Source: Pelagicoccus mobilis | GTDB lineage: Bacteria > Verrucomicrobiota > Verrucomicrobiia > Opitutales > Opitutaceae | Direction: 5' to 3' | DNA: 48,832 nt | NCBI RefSeq assembly: GCF_016595505.1 | Contig: NZ_JAENIL010000053.1 | Coordinates: 1-48,832 of the forward strand | In this document: in pieces, positions 17,511 through 27,047 of the stretch | How the letters are laid out: each line of letters opens with the position of its first letter | Numbering within the stretch: the first letter of the stretch is position 1 | Translations under genes and position numbers: made by a program | Notes under the pieces: generated by a model | Database searches by the model: none | What the model saw: the letters and a program-made list of their open reading frames with translations, nothing else | What the model was told of the DNA's origin: nothing

Positions 17511-18803
17511 TTACTCCAAGTGATCTCCAATGCCATTTCCATTCTCGTCCGTAACTCCCGAGAGAGGATGCTCCACGACCGCTTTCCAAGCGATTTCACG
17601 GAAGATCTTGTCTAATTCCTCGCTCATGAAACTTGGATTGTTCTTGAACTTGATAGGCTCTGAAATGAGTTCGGGGGATTTGCCGTAAATCGTAGCATAG
17701 AAGACATAACCCTCCAGACGATCGAAGCCGGGTCCCAAGTGTCCACGTTGGTCATTCCAGATAGAATACTCTTTTCCACCCACTACCTTATACAGGCCCT
17801 GAACCCCAGGAAGCTCGCCCCGATTGAACCGCTTGGCCGCCTCGGTCATGGCGGCATTGGTCGGAAGGATGTACACTTTCTCTGAGGTTTCGCGCAGCGC
17901 AGTCACGAGCTCCGCAAAGGTTTTGTTCGCGGCATCGTTGAGCTCATCGAAAACCTCATCGGTAAAAAATGATTCCGATTCCGGGTTTCCTTTCCGCTTA
18001 TATTGCATCTGAACCTGACCCAGCGTAGGCCACGCGTCGATGAGGAAGTACTTCATGCCCGGATTGTATCGTTCGCAAAAATCGATCCAGCTCGTGTAGA
18101 ATTTCGGTCGATCAGCGGTGTAAGGGCCCCATATCATCCCTTCCCATTCCGCATTGGAAATAGCGGCCAGGAGTTTCGGCAGAGGCTTACCGTCGAATTC
18201 GAATATGCCGTTTTCCTGCTCCCACTTGTAACTCACGCTACCCGTGCGCCCACCGCCATTGTGCAGACTAAGCGGTTGTTCGAACCCAGCGGCGCGGGTG
18301 ATGGACGGAAAGGTTCTATAACCGGGCGCTGTAAAGCTGTGGCCCGTCCCCACAATGCGGAGAATACCATCGTCAGGTTTGGGAAAGGACATGGCGTCTC
18401 TAGAGTCTGCATACGTGCGTCCAGACTCGCCGCGCTTATAAATGGCCATAATCTCTTCCGGCGTTTTGAGACTGACCGCGTGAGGCGGGAATTCATCCTT
18501 CTCCCAACCGGGATCGAATGTCGGAATCGCTCGCGCTGCAGCGGCCTGACGTGCATTTCGCTGCTCGGAGTCTTGTGACTGTTGACGGGCATTGCGCTGC
18601 CTGGATCGCTGTAATTGTTGGCGAGCAGCTTTAAACTCCTCCGGCGTCAGTTTGCCATCGCCATTCAGATCCGCTTTGGGAAAACGCTTGAGCACTTGAG
18701 CCAGACGCTCCTCGGTGAGCTGTTGGGCTTGCACTTGAGAGAACGGAACGGCAGCCCCTAACGCGAGACCAGCAAAGAACAGAATTGAGAGTTTGCATTT
18801 CAT
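17511..18803 (-). CDS. Secreted EF-hand protein with SGNH-like domain, family unknown
   Basis: A 430-residue exported protein. The start at 18803 is supported by GAAGGA about 10 nt upstream and places a signal peptide at about 1-26 (SQVQAQ). A canonical EF-hand loop follows (Asp45, Asn47, Asp49, Lys51, Glu56; DLNGDGKLTPEE). Next comes a Gln/Arg/Asn-rich linker (about 60-90), and then a domain starting near 145. That domain has GTGHSF (Ser 156), GGGRTGS (about 183-189) and NDQRGH (Asp351, His355), an arrangement reminiscent of SGNH esterases such as the DUF4886 group, although the Asp-His spacing is one residue longer than the classical DxxH. A second Asp/Asn-rich stretch (DENGNGIGD) ends the protein. 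I do not recognise a named family; a calcium-stabilised esterase is the best guess. Confidence 0.7.
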   Translation of the reverse strand: MKCKLSILFFAGLALGAAVPFSQVQAQQLTEERLAQVLKRFPKADLNGDGKLTPEEFKAARQQLQRSRQRNARQQSQDSEQRNARQAAAARAIPTFDPGWEKDEFPPHAVSLKTPEEIMAIYKRGESGRTYADSRDAMSFPKPDDGILRIVGTGHSFTAPGYRTFPSITRAAGFEQPLSLHNGGGRTGSVSYKWEQENGIFEFDGKPLPKLLAAISNAEWEGMIWGPYTADRPKFYTSWIDFCERYNPGMKYFLIDAWPTLGQVQMQYKRKGNPESESFFTDEVFDELNDAANKTFAELVTALRETSEKVYILPTNAAMTEAAKRFNRGELPGVQGLYKVVGGKEYSIWNDQRGHLGPGFDRLEGYVFYATIYGKSPELISEPIKFKNNPSFMSEELDKIFREIAWKAVVEHPLSGVTDENGNGIGDHLE

Positions 18804-18974
18804 AATCGATATTTCCTTCAAGGTCCCTTCGTATTTGTTATTCGACGACAATAATTTTTCCAACAACTAGGAGCTACATCCGGACAGACCTGGATAGCAG
18901 AGTCAACAGTCGGCACAAGCAGTTCGTCCCTACAGTCATAAGCACTCTTTTTTGAGTTTTCAGATCTACTCACC

Positions 18975-20432
18975 TTACTTCACTCCAAAGTAGTGTCGGT
19001 ACCATGCAGCTTCCCTTCCGAACTTATTGGAAAATCCCGGTCGTTGCTGAGCGTCGCGCCAGCGTTCTAATTTTTGCTGAAGTCGGTCCGCAATTTCTGG
19101 ATACCTCTTTAGTACGTTCTTAGTTTCATGAGCTTCGCTATCCATATCAAACAACATTCGTACTCCGTTTTCCAACTCGTAAAACTTCCACTTTCCTTCG
19201 CGAATAGCGGACTGCCCCCAGAAACGCCAATAGAGAGTCTCGTGCGGGTCCTTTGTGTTCCCTCCCACCAAATGCGGCATCAGATCAACGCCATCGATTT
19301 CTCCGGGCTCGGTTTCGACGCCCGCCAACGCTAAGGCGGTCGCTCCCGAATCAAGCGACAAGACGGGAGCCTCATAGACCTGAGCTGGAATATGATTTTT
19401 CCAATACACGAGATAAGGCACGCGAATTCCGCCTTCCGAGATCATCCCCTTCTCGCCGACCATCGGGCCATTCAACGAACCATCCCAGCCAGGCTTATTA
19501 AAGGGATCGTCAGCCATGTGAATTTTGAGCGGTGCGCCGTTATCACCGAAATAGAAGATGATCGTATCGTCCTCGATACCGTATTCACGCAGAGCCTCTA
19601 CGATCGCCCCCACCCCGTCATCAATGGCGGCAATGGAAGCCAAAGCCCAACGGCGACGTTCCGGCATATCTCCGGGAAAACGATCAAAGTGTTTCTTAAC
19701 CACCTCTATCGGAACATGCGGGGCATAGTAAGCGAGATACAAAAAGAAAGGCTCGTCCTTGTGCCGCTTGATGAAGGCCAGAGCCGCCTCGCTTTGCTTA
19801 TCGACACGAAAGGTCTCCTGATCCACTTCGCGCTCCAGTGGCAGGTCATTACCCTCCAAATCGAAGTTGCGCAGATAGGTGTTCATTGTGCCATCATAGA
19901 CATCAGTAAAACCTCGGCTAACTGGGAGGTAAGGTCTTCGTAGCCCCTCAGGAACCCTTGGGTTCTTTTGCTTCAGACCTTCCGACCAATCTCTCTCCAT
20001 CCAAAATCGACTATTGCGGTTCGGCTCGAGGTGCCACTTGCCGACGAATCCTGTCGCATAACCCGCCTCTCGCATTCGCTCCGCTATTGTGACCTCCTTA
20101 AGGTCCAACGGGGCACGATGATTTTCATCCAACCCGAACCGAGTCTGATAACGCCCCGTAACGATGCCCGCCCGCGACGGGATGCACTGCGGAGCGGTCA
20201 CATAACCTTGCGTCATCAATGCTCCGCCCTTGGCAAGAGCATCCAAGTGCGGTGTGCGAATGTCCCCAGAAAGTCCATACGCCCCGAGATCGACGTACCC
20301 GTGGTCATCGGTGACGATTATGATGACATTCGGGGAGCGCGAAGCTACCCCCTCTGAGGCCGATGCGTTTCCAATCATTGAAAAAACCAGCGCGGAGAAC
20401 AGCAGCCTTTTCGCAAACTTAACACTTCTCAT
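18975..20432 (-). CDS. Secreted type-I sulfatase
   Basis: A 485-residue sulfatase starting at the ATG at 20432. AGAAGGAG lies 6 nt before this ATG but directly abuts the ATG two codons upstream, so the later start is preferred. The signal peptide covers about 1-26. TDDHG is the first metal motif, CIPSR carries the Cys at about residue 83, GKWHLEPN follows, and GDNGAPL replaces the more usual SDNGG. It has a 57-bp gap to the GH106 gene upstream and a 171-bp gap to the EF-hand gene downstream. The sulfated sugar position is unknown. Confidence 0.92.
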   Translation of the reverse strand: MRSVKFAKRLLFSALVFSMIGNASASEGVASRSPNVIIIVTDDHGYVDLGAYGLSGDIRTPHLDALAKGGALMTQGYVTAPQCIPSRAGIVTGRYQTRFGLDENHRAPLDLKEVTIAERMREAGYATGFVGKWHLEPNRNSRFWMERDWSEGLKQKNPRVPEGLRRPYLPVSRGFTDVYDGTMNTYLRNFDLEGNDLPLEREVDQETFRVDKQSEAALAFIKRHKDEPFFLYLAYYAPHVPIEVVKKHFDRFPGDMPERRRWALASIAAIDDGVGAIVEALREYGIEDDTIIFYFGDNGAPLKIHMADDPFNKPGWDGSLNGPMVGEKGMISEGGIRVPYLVYWKNHIPAQVYEAPVLSLDSGATALALAGVETEPGEIDGVDLMPHLVGGNTKDPHETLYWRFWGQSAIREGKWKFYELENGVRMLFDMDSEAHETKNVLKRYPEIADRLQQKLERWRDAQQRPGFSNKFGREAAWYRHYFGVK

Positions 20433-20495
20433 TTTCATCTCCTTCTAAATTCGTTTTTCTTCCGCAAATGCATAGGGAAAGAGCATGTGCATTCC

Positions 20496-23351
20496 CTACT
20501 TAACTTTGAGCAAACGGACCGGACCAATCAGGCCTGAGGGATGCAATGCATCGGTTTGTTTCCAGTGCTTTGCATTCCCCCCACCGAAGCGAAACTCAAA
20601 GGTCTTTCGTTGACTATCGGCAGGAAACGGTTGGCCGTCGCGAATCTGCGGATAGATGTTTTCATACGAAGCCAGATACTCGTCGCCGATGAAGCGATTG
20701 ATCCAAAGGTTCGTGACTTCAATCTCCAGCACATTCTTTCCGGGCTTTACCGCCTTGCTGATGTCCACCTGGTACGGGGAGCACCAGAGCAGGCCCAGAT
20801 CCCTGCCGTTGAGCTTCACCCGGGCCATAACCCCCACTTCGCCGAGGTCGAGCATCAGCGAATCCGATTTGGGAACCCTAGGAAGCGTGAAGGATCTACG
20901 GTAGATCGCGCTACCCGAATAGTATTTAATTTCTTGATACGCGTGTTCGTTCCATGGAAGTAAGGTTTTAAACTCAACAGCGCCTTCCGGCCCCCAGTTC
21001 GAATCGAAGGTAGCCGTCCAATCCTCGTTGAGCTGCATAACTTCCTTGGGCTTTGGCAGGGGCGCGGTTTCGCCGGTTGCCTGAGTGGGCGAGCGAAAAG
21101 CGACAAAGATGGAGCCGGAGGCAGGCATCTGAAGTCGCACTTCCGTACGGCCATCTTCGAGAGCTTTCCAGCTTGAAGCCGGTTGCGTTTTACCCGTCAC
21201 CGGATTCCACAACTCAGGCAATTTTCCTTTGATCCGGAAGCTCGCAGCTACCTCACGTGGACGATCCGTCTGATTGGAAAGGAAATAAAAGTCGTCTTCT
21301 CCAACCCGGTGATGATTGAAGAAAACCTTTTCCGGAACTTCGCAGTCCTTGGTCAGTTTTGCAACGGCAGCCTCAAAGGCGTCTGGGCTTTGGATGAGTC
21401 CGCTGTCCCAATATTTCTCCACTAGCGCAGCCAGTTTCGCATCCTGCGCTTCATGGTTGCGGTATGAAGGCGAACGCAACGGTCTCGGCGCGAAAATTTT
21501 CGCCCCCTGTTCTGCAAGCTCCCCGAGTTTGGCCACACGCTCCGGAAGCATTAGTTCGGCTCGTTTGAGCAACAAAACCTGATAGCCGGTATCGAGCCGT
21601 TTGCCCTTATGCGTTACTCGGATCACACCCTGGTCATCCACCGAAAGATCGTTCAACGAAGCCATGCCTCCGAGATCAAAATTGAAGCCGGGGATGTCCT
21701 TCATATCAACGGGCTCGTTGCCTGCGATGAACGAATTGAACCCGCGCCCATCTCCGTAGAGCGCCAGCACGTCCGCCTGATAGCTGCCCGACTGCATCAG
21801 AAACTGACACCGCGCGATGTAGTCCATCCAATCGCGGGACTTGCTGAACCAGGTATTGTTGCGGTGGAAATTTCCGCCATACGGCCCAAACGTCATGCCC
21901 GGCTGAACCGAATCGTCGAAGGGCTGGTGCGCGAAGGTGTGGAAATAATAACGGTTAATCCCCCGGGCAAAGGCGCGATCGCCCCATTTTTTAATGCGTC
22001 CGGGATGCGCAGTCCAGTCGGCTTTGAGGCTGGTGAATGCCTCGGCACCGACAATCGGGTTCCCGGAAAGATGGGCACCGGATGGAATGATCTGCGCCGT
22101 CCAGGTCCACAAATTCCGATCCGCTTCCCGCTGCCAGAATTCGGTCAATACCGTATCGCCGATCAGGGCGGTGGCGGTGGCGTCAAACGCTCCGCTCCCA
22201 TAGGGTTCAAGCTGCAGCTTAAATCCTTGCTCATGGCATTTTTCCTCAAAATACCCAAAGTAGTTCTCCTGCATCAATTCAGCAACGGTAACCCGCATGT
22301 CCCAGAGCACCCGCTCGGTCGTTTCGGTATCATCCACGACGCGTCCCGTAATACAGAGCAACCAGGGTAAAAAGTCATACCCTCGCCGCTGGGAAAACTC
22401 TCGCGGAAGCGCCTCGGTCCAGTTCTGCATACCCACTTCAAAGCTATCGATACAGATCGTCGTTAAGGCCTCGCGGCCTTGGGCGTTGGCGATGAGCTTG
22501 TTGATATATTCCTCCCAGTGCAGATCAACGGCTTCGCGACTGAGCTTATCGATTTCCAACCCGGTTCCCCCTTCAGTTGCCGGTTTGTTCTGGGCACCGG
22601 TTGACATGTATCCAAATCGTAAGACCGTCCACTCGCCGTTTTCCGGAGCCCAGTCAAGATTGCCCTCGGCATTCATCCGGTCGGTCAAATTGATAATCGA
22701 ATCGGCGGATATAATGGCATCGGCCGGAGCCTTGCGGAGGTCGGGAATAAAATGGATTCCCTTTGCATGATGGTCATGGAGCCCCTTCTGTTCCCAGCGC
22801 TCGATACGATAGTCATCATTTGTCGGCGTGGGAAACGCCATGACAGCGATATCGCGGTAAAAATCGACATCCTTCATGTGAGGTCGTTTGTCTCCCACCC
22901 TTTTGCCGATACCCAGCGTCACCGACTCGGCATCACCAGCGCGGATGGTTGCTTCACTCCAAACCACCATTTTCATGGAGTGCTCCGGCGGCACCCACGG
23001 ACCGCCCGTACTCGACCAGCCGGACGCATTGTTAAACCCTGCATCCAGCCCAAGGCGCTCGGCCTCGGCAACCGCAAAAGACCGAAGCTGATGCTCCTCC
23101 TTTGAATTGTATGCAACGGGGCCGACCGGAATACCCACCGATGCATCAAACAGCACGAAACCACCAATGCCCACGGCCTTCATGGCCTCCAGGTCTTTAG
23201 TGATCCCCTCCTTCGACACATTGCCGTTTACCCAGTGCCACCAAGTGTAGGGCCGGGCGCTGTCCGGTGGTGACCTAAAAAGCTGCTCAAGGTTCTGCGC
23301 ATGCGCCGCTGTTGCGGCTGCAATCATCAATCCGACAATCCACTTCTTCAT
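20496..23351 (-). CDS. Secreted GH106 alpha-L-rhamnosidase
   Basis: A 951-residue enzyme and the clearest GH106 member here. The signal peptide covers about 1-18 (TAAHA). RPYTWWHWVNGNVSKEGI (about 33-50) and MKAVGIGGFVLFD (about 57-69) are the family's N-terminal signature. NNASGWSSTGGPW follows. Acidic candidates are IDSFE (about 300), LEPYGSG (about 380) and GAEAFTS (about 435). The C-terminal part is a galactose-binding-like jelly roll (LNGRDLG, YQVDISKAVKPGKN). GH106 enzymes hydrolyse terminal alpha-L-rhamnose. The start overlaps the upstream sulfatase stop as TAATG, so the two are translationally coupled and probably act in sequence on the same chain. Confidence 0.92.
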   Translation of the reverse strand: MKKWIVGLMIAAATAAHAQNLEQLFRSPPDSARPYTWWHWVNGNVSKEGITKDLEAMKAVGIGGFVLFDASVGIPVGPVAYNSKEEHQLRSFAVAEAERLGLDAGFNNASGWSSTGGPWVPPEHSMKMVVWSEATIRAGDAESVTLGIGKRVGDKRPHMKDVDFYRDIAVMAFPTPTNDDYRIERWEQKGLHDHHAKGIHFIPDLRKAPADAIISADSIINLTDRMNAEGNLDWAPENGEWTVLRFGYMSTGAQNKPATEGGTGLEIDKLSREAVDLHWEEYINKLIANAQGREALTTICIDSFEVGMQNWTEALPREFSQRRGYDFLPWLLCITGRVVDDTETTERVLWDMRVTVAELMQENYFGYFEEKCHEQGFKLQLEPYGSGAFDATATALIGDTVLTEFWQREADRNLWTWTAQIIPSGAHLSGNPIVGAEAFTSLKADWTAHPGRIKKWGDRAFARGINRYYFHTFAHQPFDDSVQPGMTFGPYGGNFHRNNTWFSKSRDWMDYIARCQFLMQSGSYQADVLALYGDGRGFNSFIAGNEPVDMKDIPGFNFDLGGMASLNDLSVDDQGVIRVTHKGKRLDTGYQVLLLKRAELMLPERVAKLGELAEQGAKIFAPRPLRSPSYRNHEAQDAKLAALVEKYWDSGLIQSPDAFEAAVAKLTKDCEVPEKVFFNHHRVGEDDFYFLSNQTDRPREVAASFRIKGKLPELWNPVTGKTQPASSWKALEDGRTEVRLQMPASGSIFVAFRSPTQATGETAPLPKPKEVMQLNEDWTATFDSNWGPEGAVEFKTLLPWNEHAYQEIKYYSGSAIYRRSFTLPRVPKSDSLMLDLGEVGVMARVKLNGRDLGLLWCSPYQVDISKAVKPGKNVLEIEVTNLWINRFIGDEYLASYENIYPQIRDGQPFPADSQRKTFEFRFGGGNAKHWKQTDALHPSGLIGPVRLLKVK

Positions 23352-24988
23352 TACTTACTCACTCTCGACGGGCGGCCTACCGGCCAATCCATATTCTGCT
23401 TCTCAAAAACGTTTTCAAACGACCTCGCTTCGGCATGCGTCGCATCGTAGCGACTGTTGGTCTTCGGGATGTAGCGAGTTTCGACGTTTTCATTGATCCA
23501 CCCAACCAACTCTTTGAATAGCGCCTGCGTACGCTCAGGCTCGCTCGCCGAGAGCTCCCTTGTTTCCGAAATATCCTGGCGAACATTATACAGCTCCAAG
23601 TGACCTTCCCAATCGAGGATCAGCTTCCAGTCCCCTTTACGAATGGCGGAGCGCGGCGCGGTGAGCTCGCCCTTTTTCAAGCCAACGCCCACATAATAAG
23701 GGTAGTACCAGAAAAAAGTGTCGCGGGAATACTCGCCGGCTTTGTTCTTCGGATCGTGCAGCAAAGGCATCAACGATTCGCCGTCACCAGAGTTCGAATA
23801 CTCTCCACCGAACTGAAGCAGAGTTGGATAGAGGTCGTTGCAATCGACCGGCACATCGCACAGGGCCGGGTTGAACCCTTCGGGATACCAGACCATTAGC
23901 GGGACGCGGATACCTCCTTCGTAGACGAGCGCCTTTTCACCTTTGAGCGGAGCGTTACAGCTAAAGGTGGGCTTTCCATTTCCATCCAGGCGTTCAATGC
24001 CACCGTTGTCGGACATGAAGACGATCACCGTGTTATCCGCCTGCCCAGTCTTCTCCAGAGTTTGACGTAATGCCCCGATGGAGTCGTCCAAGCTGCGAAG
24101 CATGGCCGCATAGGTCGGGTTGTTCTGCTGGTTCCAGCCACGCGTTTTCTTGTTCTCAAAATGCACGATATCCTCTGGCTTAGCGCCAAACGGGGTGTGT
24201 ACAGCGAAGTGGCAGAAGTAGAGGAAGAAGGGATTATCCGACTTCGCCTGCCGTTCGATATAGCGGCAAGCCTGCACCGAAAGATCATCCGTCAGGTAGT
24301 CCTCTCCAGTCTCCTCCCCGGAGTATCCTTGATGCAACTCCGCCTGAGCCATTTTGGGATGCTCCTTCTCTTTCCGGTCCCAGCGATCGCGCCAGTTGAA
24401 GTAAACCGATCCCCCAGAGTCGAACCAAGCCAGCTCTTCAAAGCCCTGGTCGGACGGCGAGAAGCCTTCCGATCCATGCCCGCCCAAATGCCACTTGCCG
24501 ATAAAAGCCGAATCGTATCCAGTCAACGCTTCGGCGATCGTGGTCTCCTCGAGAGGCAACGCGATATTGGACATCCCCTGTGTCAAAGGCCAAAAGGGGC
24601 GATCGGTCTTATTTTCAAAACCGTCATGATCGTAGAACCCGTCCGGCGTATCCAATCCTTGGTTATAGTGAGTCTTAAACGCCCCCGGCGTAGCAGTCAT
24701 GAAGCCAAGACTGGCAGAGTTTTTGCCCGTAATCAGGCTTGCCCGAGTCGGCGAACAGAGCTGGTAGGCGTAGGCCTGCGTAAACACCACCGACTCGTCA
24801 GCCAACTGATCGAGGTGCGGCGTTTCGTAGTAGCATTCCGAACGTTCGACTCCTTTGACCCGTGCCGCATAGGACACCAGATCCATGTAGCCTAGATCGT
24901 CCGCTAAGACGAATATGATATTCGGTTGCTTTGCAAAGGCAGATCCAGCGCCACCTAGGATGGCGATAGCAATAAGTAGATTCTTCAT
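23351..24988 (-). CDS. Secreted type-I sulfatase, first gene of the minus cluster
   Basis: A 545-residue sulfatase. The start at 24988 gives a clean signal peptide (about 1-19, GSAFA); the frame upstream to 25060 adds 24 hydrophilic residues and is unlikely to be used. ADDLGYMD is the first metal motif. An insert (SYAARVKGVERSE) precedes the conserved TPHLD. CSPTR has its Cys at 78, GKWHLGGHG is intact, and MSDNGG closes the metal site. It heads the minus-strand series and shares a 169-bp divergent promoter region with the plus-strand sulfatase. It overlaps the GH106 start by one base. Confidence 0.92.
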   Translation of the reverse strand: MKNLLIAIAILGGAGSAFAKQPNIIFVLADDLGYMDLVSYAARVKGVERSECYYETPHLDQLADESVVFTQAYAYQLCSPTRASLITGKNSASLGFMTATPGAFKTHYNQGLDTPDGFYDHDGFENKTDRPFWPLTQGMSNIALPLEETTIAEALTGYDSAFIGKWHLGGHGSEGFSPSDQGFEELAWFDSGGSVYFNWRDRWDRKEKEHPKMAQAELHQGYSGEETGEDYLTDDLSVQACRYIERQAKSDNPFFLYFCHFAVHTPFGAKPEDIVHFENKKTRGWNQQNNPTYAAMLRSLDDSIGALRQTLEKTGQADNTVIVFMSDNGGIERLDGNGKPTFSCNAPLKGEKALVYEGGIRVPLMVWYPEGFNPALCDVPVDCNDLYPTLLQFGGEYSNSGDGESLMPLLHDPKNKAGEYSRDTFFWYYPYYVGVGLKKGELTAPRSAIRKGDWKLILDWEGHLELYNVRQDISETRELSASEPERTQALFKELVGWINENVETRYIPKTNSRYDATHAEARSFENVFEKQNMDWPVGRPSRVSK

Positions 24989-25077
24989 GCGTTCTCTTTC
25001 AGGGTACCGGGGTAGCTTTCTGAAATCCTGATAATCAATTTGCCCATCCCCTTCACGCATGTCAGTCAGGAGATCGC

Positions 25078-25088
25078 TTGACTGTCAA
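25078..25088. promoter_or_regulatory. TTGAC-T-GTCAA palindrome in the divergent promoter region
   Basis: An 11-bp perfect palindrome lies between the two divergent sulfatase genes, 69 bp before the plus-strand ATG. It could be an operator, or the TTGACT half could serve as a -35 element; I see no matching -10 at standard spacing on the plus strand. Confidence 0.3.
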
Positions 25089-25157
25089 TTACCCCAAGTC
25101 TTGCGAGCCGTGCCAGCCCAGAGCCAACTGATGCTGCAACCACCTACCCTTGCATAA

Positions 25158-26594
25158 ATGACCTCTCTTCGCCCCCTACTCGCACTCGCAAGCACAATAA
25201 TCATCGCTCTAAGCACACAGGCTAGCGAACGCTACAATGTGCTCCTCATCTCAATTGACGATTTGAATGATTGGACCGGAAGCCTCGGAGGCCACCCGCA
25301 AGCAAATACGCCCAATATCGATCGACTCGCCGCCGACGGGATTCTTTTTGAGAACGCCCACTGCCAGGCCCCCGTTTGCCAGCCCTCGCGGGCCAGCTAC
25401 ATGACGTCCCGCTATCCCTCTTCCACCGGTCTTTACTTCCTCAATCCAGGCATCCGCTCATCCCCTGCGCTTGAAGGTAGCCTTACCCTTCCGGAACGCT
25501 TTGCCAAGGAAGGCTACAAAATTATGGCAGGCGGCAAAGTCTTCCATTCCACCGAAAGCGAAGAGATCCTCGATCCAATCGGCGAATACGCCGGCAGAAT
25601 GGGCGGCTTCGGTCCAATTCCCGAAGAGAAAATCAGCCAACCTTTTGGTCATCCCCTTTGGGACTGGGGAGTGTATCCTGAAAACGACGACGAACTGCCC
25701 GATTATAAAGTCGCCAAATGGGCTGAAAAACGCCTGCTCGAAGAGCACGACCAACCATTCTTCATGGCCGTAGGATTCTTCCGACCCCACGTCCCCATGT
25801 ACGCGCCAAAGAAATGGTTCGACCAATTTCCCCGCGACCAGGTGATGCTACCGGAGGTAAAAGACGACGATCGGACTGACCTGCCATCCTACGGAGAGAA
25901 TCTCACCCGTCTGGAACACGTTTCACCTCCCCACCAGTGGCTGGTCGAAAGCGGCGAATGGAAACACGCGGTACAAGCCTACCTCGCCACTACAACATTC
26001 GCGGACTACTGCTTGGGGATCGTTTTGGATGCTCTCGAAAGAAGTCCCCATAAAGACAATACAATCATCGCGCTCGTTTCCGACCATGGTTTTCATTTGG
26101 GCGAAAAGAGCCACTGGGCCAAACGCACGCTTTGGGAAGACGGAACCCGTGTGCCTCTCATCTTCGCTGGTCCGGGCGTCAAACCCGAACTGCGCAGCAA
26201 CCGCTCAGTCGGCCTCATCGACCTCTACCCGACACTTCTGGAGCTCAACGGACTCGACGCCGATCCAAAGCACGAAGGCCTATCGCTAATGCCTCTGATC
26301 GAGGATCCCGAAACGAAATGGAATAGACCCATTCGCACCACTTTCGGAAAAGGCAATCACGCCCTACGAAACCAACGCTGGCGCTACATTCGATACGCAG
26401 ATGGTTCGGAAGAACTCTACGATCACAAGAATGATCCCAACGAATGGGACAACCTCGCATCAAATCCCGAATACAGCAAAATCAAGAGACGACTGGCCAA
26501 GCATCTCCCCACAAGCGAACAGCCCATCCTAGGCAAAGGCTCTACCGGACACAAAGCCCTCTCAGCAACCGAAGCCGCCTTACGCAAGCAGTGA
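25158..26594 (+). CDS. Secreted iduronate-2-sulfatase-like sulfatase
   Basis: A 478-residue sulfatase resembling the iduronate-2-sulfatase branch. The signal peptide covers about 1-22 (LSTQAS). ISIDDLNDW is the first metal motif, CQPSR carries the Cys at 74, and GGKVFH replaces the GKWH motif seen in the other five sulfatases, as in iduronate-2-sulfatases. SDHGFHLGEKSHWAK is the second metal site. In environmental bacteria this branch acts on various 2-O-sulfated sugars, so uronate specificity should not be assumed. It is the only plus-strand gene of the sugar locus and is transcribed divergently from the rest. No Shine-Dalgarno is evident. Confidence 0.92.
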   Translation: MTSLRPLLALASTIIIALSTQASERYNVLLISIDDLNDWTGSLGGHPQANTPNIDRLAADGILFENAHCQAPVCQPSRASYMTSRYPSSTGLYFLNPGIRSSPALEGSLTLPERFAKEGYKIMAGGKVFHSTESEEILDPIGEYAGRMGGFGPIPEEKISQPFGHPLWDWGVYPENDDELPDYKVAKWAEKRLLEEHDQPFFMAVGFFRPHVPMYAPKKWFDQFPRDQVMLPEVKDDDRTDLPSYGENLTRLEHVSPPHQWLVESGEWKHAVQAYLATTTFADYCLGIVLDALERSPHKDNTIIALVSDHGFHLGEKSHWAKRTLWEDGTRVPLIFAGPGVKPELRSNRSVGLIDLYPTLLELNGLDADPKHEGLSLMPLIEDPETKWNRPIRTTFGKGNHALRNQRWRYIRYADGSEELYDHKNDPNEWDNLASNPEYSKIKRRLAKHLPTSEQPILGKGSTGHKALSATEAALRKQ

Positions 26595-26930
26595 TATCCA
26601 AGCTCAAGACACCGTTAATCGAAAAACCGAGCATGCTCTTCTCCAGCTATCGAGTAGAGCAGCAACAGACTCAGACCGCTTCTCCCCCGTCTCCAAACGG
26701 CACTCTCATCTTTCGCAGCTTCCCGATCTAGGACAGAAGCGACATAGCTTCTCTCCGCACAGATATACCGAGGGCAGGAAAGCCTTCGTACCACTACGAC
26801 GCATCGCCGTCCTCATCGCCAGCCTGCATGAACCTGCTCCCGTTCGAGAACTGCGTTTTCGAGTGGCGTTGAGGAATTTTTTGTCCTACTGCCCATTCGA
26901 TCCAGCCGACCTACCAGCCCCATTCGGAAC
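26595..26930. other. Gene-free stretch between the sugar locus and tRNA-Arg
   Basis: These 336 bases hold no credible coding region, integrase remnant or strong terminator. A weak hairpin, TGCTCT paired with AGAGCA across a 16-nt loop (about 26634-26661), is the only structure seen. The plus-strand open frame across the sulfatase end (26444-26731) is a shadow of that gene. Confidence 0.5.
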
Positions 26931-27007
26931 TGGCACGGTAGGAGGGACTTGAACCCCCGACCCACGGATTAGAAATCCGTTGCTCTATCCAGCTGAGCTA
27001 CTACCGC
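26931..27007 (-). tRNA. tRNA-Arg(UCU)
   Basis: Complete cloverleaf on the minus strand. The acceptor GCGGTAG pairs with CTACCGT (first pair G-U). The D-arm is GCTC...GAGC, the anticodon stem ACGGA/TCCGT frames the anticodon TCT, and the T-loop is TTCAAGT. The discriminator is G and the CCA end is encoded (26931-26933). It reads AGA codons. Its 3' end points towards the sulfatase locus. Confidence 0.95.
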
Positions 27008-27047
27008 ACATCCGCCAAGCAAGCCTCAACTCGCTCAGCTTCGGCAG

